The position numbers and the translations under genes are program-made. Below, one piece after another: positions 62,350 to 64,000 of a DNA stretch of 64,000 bases. Numbering within the stretch: the stretch's first letter is position 1; the number at the start of each line of letters is the position of its first letter. The notes beneath the pieces were generated by a model, which saw nothing but the letters and a program-made list of their open reading frames with translations, was not told the DNA's origin and did no database searches. The stretch is from Diphasiastrum complanatum (taxonomy: Eukaryota > Streptophyta > Lycopodiopsida > Lycopodiales > Lycopodiaceae), in contig CM055102.1 in the NCBI GenBank assembly GCA_029204225.1, positions 10,179,456-10,243,455 on the forward strand. The letters run 5' to 3'.

Positions 62350-62361
62350 GCTCTGATACCA
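62350..62361 (-). other. Primer binding site of copia-2
   Basis: The minus strand reads TGGTATCAGAGC directly against the 5' LTR. Confidence 0.9.
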
Positions 62362-63010
62362 TGTGAAAGATTTCAGATCCTTAAGATCCAATCTACTTGA
62401 ATGATCTTTGGTTAGAAAGAGAAATACACCACCAATCTCACCAATGTAGAAAAATCAGCATCTATATACAATTTGAGATGCAAACACTAATAGAACTTGA
62501 TCAAACTTGAATGAAATGATTATGTACTATTGTTGTCCGTACAAAACCAGCAAGCTACTATATTTCACACGTGTGGATCCAAAATAGCAAATATAGATCA
62601 TTCTACACATAGAATTGCAAGCAATTACCAAGATAGTGTACCAATGGATAGTAGAACCCAAGAGAACCATGTATAAGCATGAAATGAAATAGAGGAGAGA
62701 GAAGATTGCTCTCTCCACGAGTTACATCCTTTTATAACAGGTCCAAACCCTATTTGGCCACTTGGCTTTCCCACCAAAATGCTAACCCTACTAATTTTGG
62801 GTCTAGATTCAATGTACCCAACTTATTCAAATTGAATCTACTCAAAATCGCATTCTATCTTTTCCACACTTTCAAAAAGTGTTTATTCAAATGAAATTTA
62901 GACTAATGAACTTTGAAAAGTCAACCTCTAAGTCTAAAACAAGTCTTAGCCTCAATATGCCAAATATGAAAATATTGCAAAATGTGATGAAACTAGTTGA
63001 ATCTTTCACA
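62362..63010 (-). repeat. Copia-2 5' LTR
   Basis: 649 bp, collinear with 57966-58614; ends TCTTTCACA before the CTGTG duplication. Confidence 0.92.
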
Positions 63011-63015
63011 CTGTG
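63011..63015 (+). repeat. Target site duplication of copia-2, right copy (CTGTG)
   Basis: Identical to 57961-57965. Confidence 0.88.
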
Positions 63016-63866
63016 CTCCTCAAGATGCTATGGCCTCCCTCTTGTAGGACATGCGCGAGGCCTACGCCTCCTCCAGGGCTCCTTCTTCCCTTCTTCTTCA
63101 GCTTTGCAAAAATAGCTATGGCTTCCAAAGTCCTAACAGCCGCTCCTTCAGCTCGATCATGCACACAAACTAGGAAATGGCAGTCCACGGCCTCTTACAG
63201 GCAGGCTCGCAGCAGCAAATTGCTGAACTATAGGATTTTATAGTGCCCAAAATAGCCTCTTGTAGTGCAAGATCCTTGGTTTTTCTGTATGAAACCCTAG
63301 CTGTGCTATTTTTTGACCTCTGAGAAGAATGTATAATTGCTCCTCTCATGCTTCTTGGTTGCCCCTGATTACCACAAGCTTGGCCCCTACTGTAAGATAC
63401 TGGGTAGCAATTTATAGTGCCCACTTCCATCAAGCAGAGAGAAAGATCCACAACTTTACGTTTTCCGTCAACTAGCCGCTTTTTGCCGATTCCCAGAATT
63501 GCTTCTTTCTCCTCCCACTGTAAATGTTTGTCAAAATCATCTCATGAATGAGAAACCACTGTCCTGCTTTTCCTAAAGATCCACCGCACTCAACAATCGA
63601 TGAGAGATTTTTGGCCAACTTTTCGTAAAAGCCATTATGAAGCCATTTTGAACAATTTTCCATGAATTCTCCTCGAAATTCACCTACAACGATCGTTCTG
63701 ATCTTCCTCGAAGCTTCGATCAAAGGAACTTTGCTGTCTCCTGCCATCCAAACTGCCGATACCTCGTATGGAGTCCTCTCTCCTGAGACTCTACGAGTGC
63801 TATTTTTCCTGGTGAAAGACACTATCCCATAGCTCCACCGAATCGTGCATACCTGCAACACCTTGA
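63016..63866. other. LARD interior, right part (leader side), non-coding
   Basis: Continues the LARD interior after copia-2. A 129-codon minus-strand frame (63861-63472) has no recognisable motif and overlaps the leader next to the primer site, so I do not call it a gene. Confidence 0.45.
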
Positions 63867-63879
63867 CGCTCTGATACCA
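63867..63879 (-). other. Primer binding site of the LARD-like element
   Basis: The minus strand reads TGGTATCAGAGCG, adjacent to the right LTR. Confidence 0.82.
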
Positions 63880-64000
63880 AGTTGAAATTCCGATAGGATC
63901 TAGTGCAGTATGCAGATCACATCACACAATCACCATAGCTACTCCTCACAAGCTCTCAAAGATGGCACAACAAAATTTGATAGATTACAAAGAAACACTG
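63880..64000 (-). repeat. Right LTR of the LARD-like element (cut by the window end)
   Basis: First 121 bp match 53518-53638 with about three differences. Confidence 0.75.

Larger units (their letters stand above)
57966..63010 (-). mobile_element. Complete but RT-deleted Ty1/copia element (copia-2)
   Basis: 5045 bp with two 649-bp LTRs (57966-58614 and 62362-63010), both TGTGAAAGAT...TCTTTCACA, an adjacent Met-tRNA primer site (62350-62361), a purine tract after 58614 and a perfect CTGTG duplication. The LTRs differ at roughly 30 positions by eye, so it is older than copia-1. Gag and the first part of pol are present with frameshifts. The reverse transcriptase core with YVDD and the first part of RNase H are deleted, so it cannot move without help. 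Confidence 0.93.
53518..64000 (-). mobile_element. LARD-like LTR element without recognisable coding (continues past the window)
   Basis: The sequence starting AGTTGAAATTCCG at 53518 recurs at 63880, where it directly abuts a Met-tRNA primer site on the minus strand, so these are the two LTRs of one minus-strand element. Over the visible 121 bp they differ at three positions by eye. Internal DNA (53991-57960 and 63016-63866, about 4.8 kb once copia-2 is removed) shows no gag, protease, integrase or reverse transcriptase. Copia-2 is nested inside. The left flank AAGCC (53513-53517) would be the target duplication; the right flank is outside the window. Confidence 0.72.

Noticed and set aside
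63472-63861. 129-codon minus-strand ORF at the LARD leader
   Set aside because: No motif; it overlaps the primer-site leader and is probably chance.
1-64000. tRNA, rRNA, CRISPR arrays or bacterial operons
   Set aside because: None seen. Intron-bearing gene structure and retroelements show plant nuclear DNA. The two B-box sequences lack a full tRNA cloverleaf.

Overview
This window is nuclear DNA of a land plant with a large, repeat-packed genome. The evidence is a UGNT1-type Golgi nucleotide-sugar transporter with plant-style GT/AG introns, plant Ty1/copia and gypsy elements primed by initiator-Met tRNA (TGGTATCAGAGC), a LINE remnant, MITE-like elements and long (TC)n, (GA)n and (TA)n tracts. 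The 11.7-kb intron and the nesting depth fit a fern, lycophyte or gymnosperm better than a compact angiosperm, but I cannot fix the lineage from sequence alone.

Layout. 1-3171: degenerate copia and gypsy pieces. 3172-13625: a young minus-strand copia element (copia-1) with an open pol. Its 3' LTR is split by a 4.34-kb TIR transposon (3283-7625). That transposon carries a transposase-like gene, a BAH-like gene and a small gene whose protein starts with the first eight residues of histone H3 (ARTKQTAR). 13626-16713: AT-rich, with one MITE-like pair. 16714-29833: the only recognisable host gene, UGNT1, on the minus strand, in three coding exons. Its first intron is packed with a gypsy gag and LTR, a BED-finger remnant, GGTACC/CCGCGG palindrome blocks, a 4.25-kb fold-back element and a copia gag remnant. 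29834-53517: upstream DNA followed by copia, gypsy, LINE and SINE-like relics. 53518 to beyond the end: an LTR element without recognisable coding (LARD-like), into which a copia element (copia-2, 57966-63010) inserted with a perfect 5-bp target duplication. Copia-2 has lost its reverse transcriptase core.

Nesting gives a relative order. Copia-1 LTRs differ at roughly 10 of about 630 positions and copia-2 LTRs at roughly 30 of 649 (counted by eye). The TIR transposon is younger than copia-1 because it sits inside that LTR. Many stops look like CAG-to-TAG or CAA-to-TAA changes, as expected from deamination of methylated plant transposon DNA.

The two most unusual systems are: (i) the TIR transposon with a histone H3 tail mimic next to a BAH-like gene, palindromic termini and no visible target duplication; and (ii) the fold-back element, which has a TATA box and a charged-protein ORF in each 1.5-kb arm and an AT-hook protein in the centre. 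No rRNA, tRNA or CRISPR was seen.
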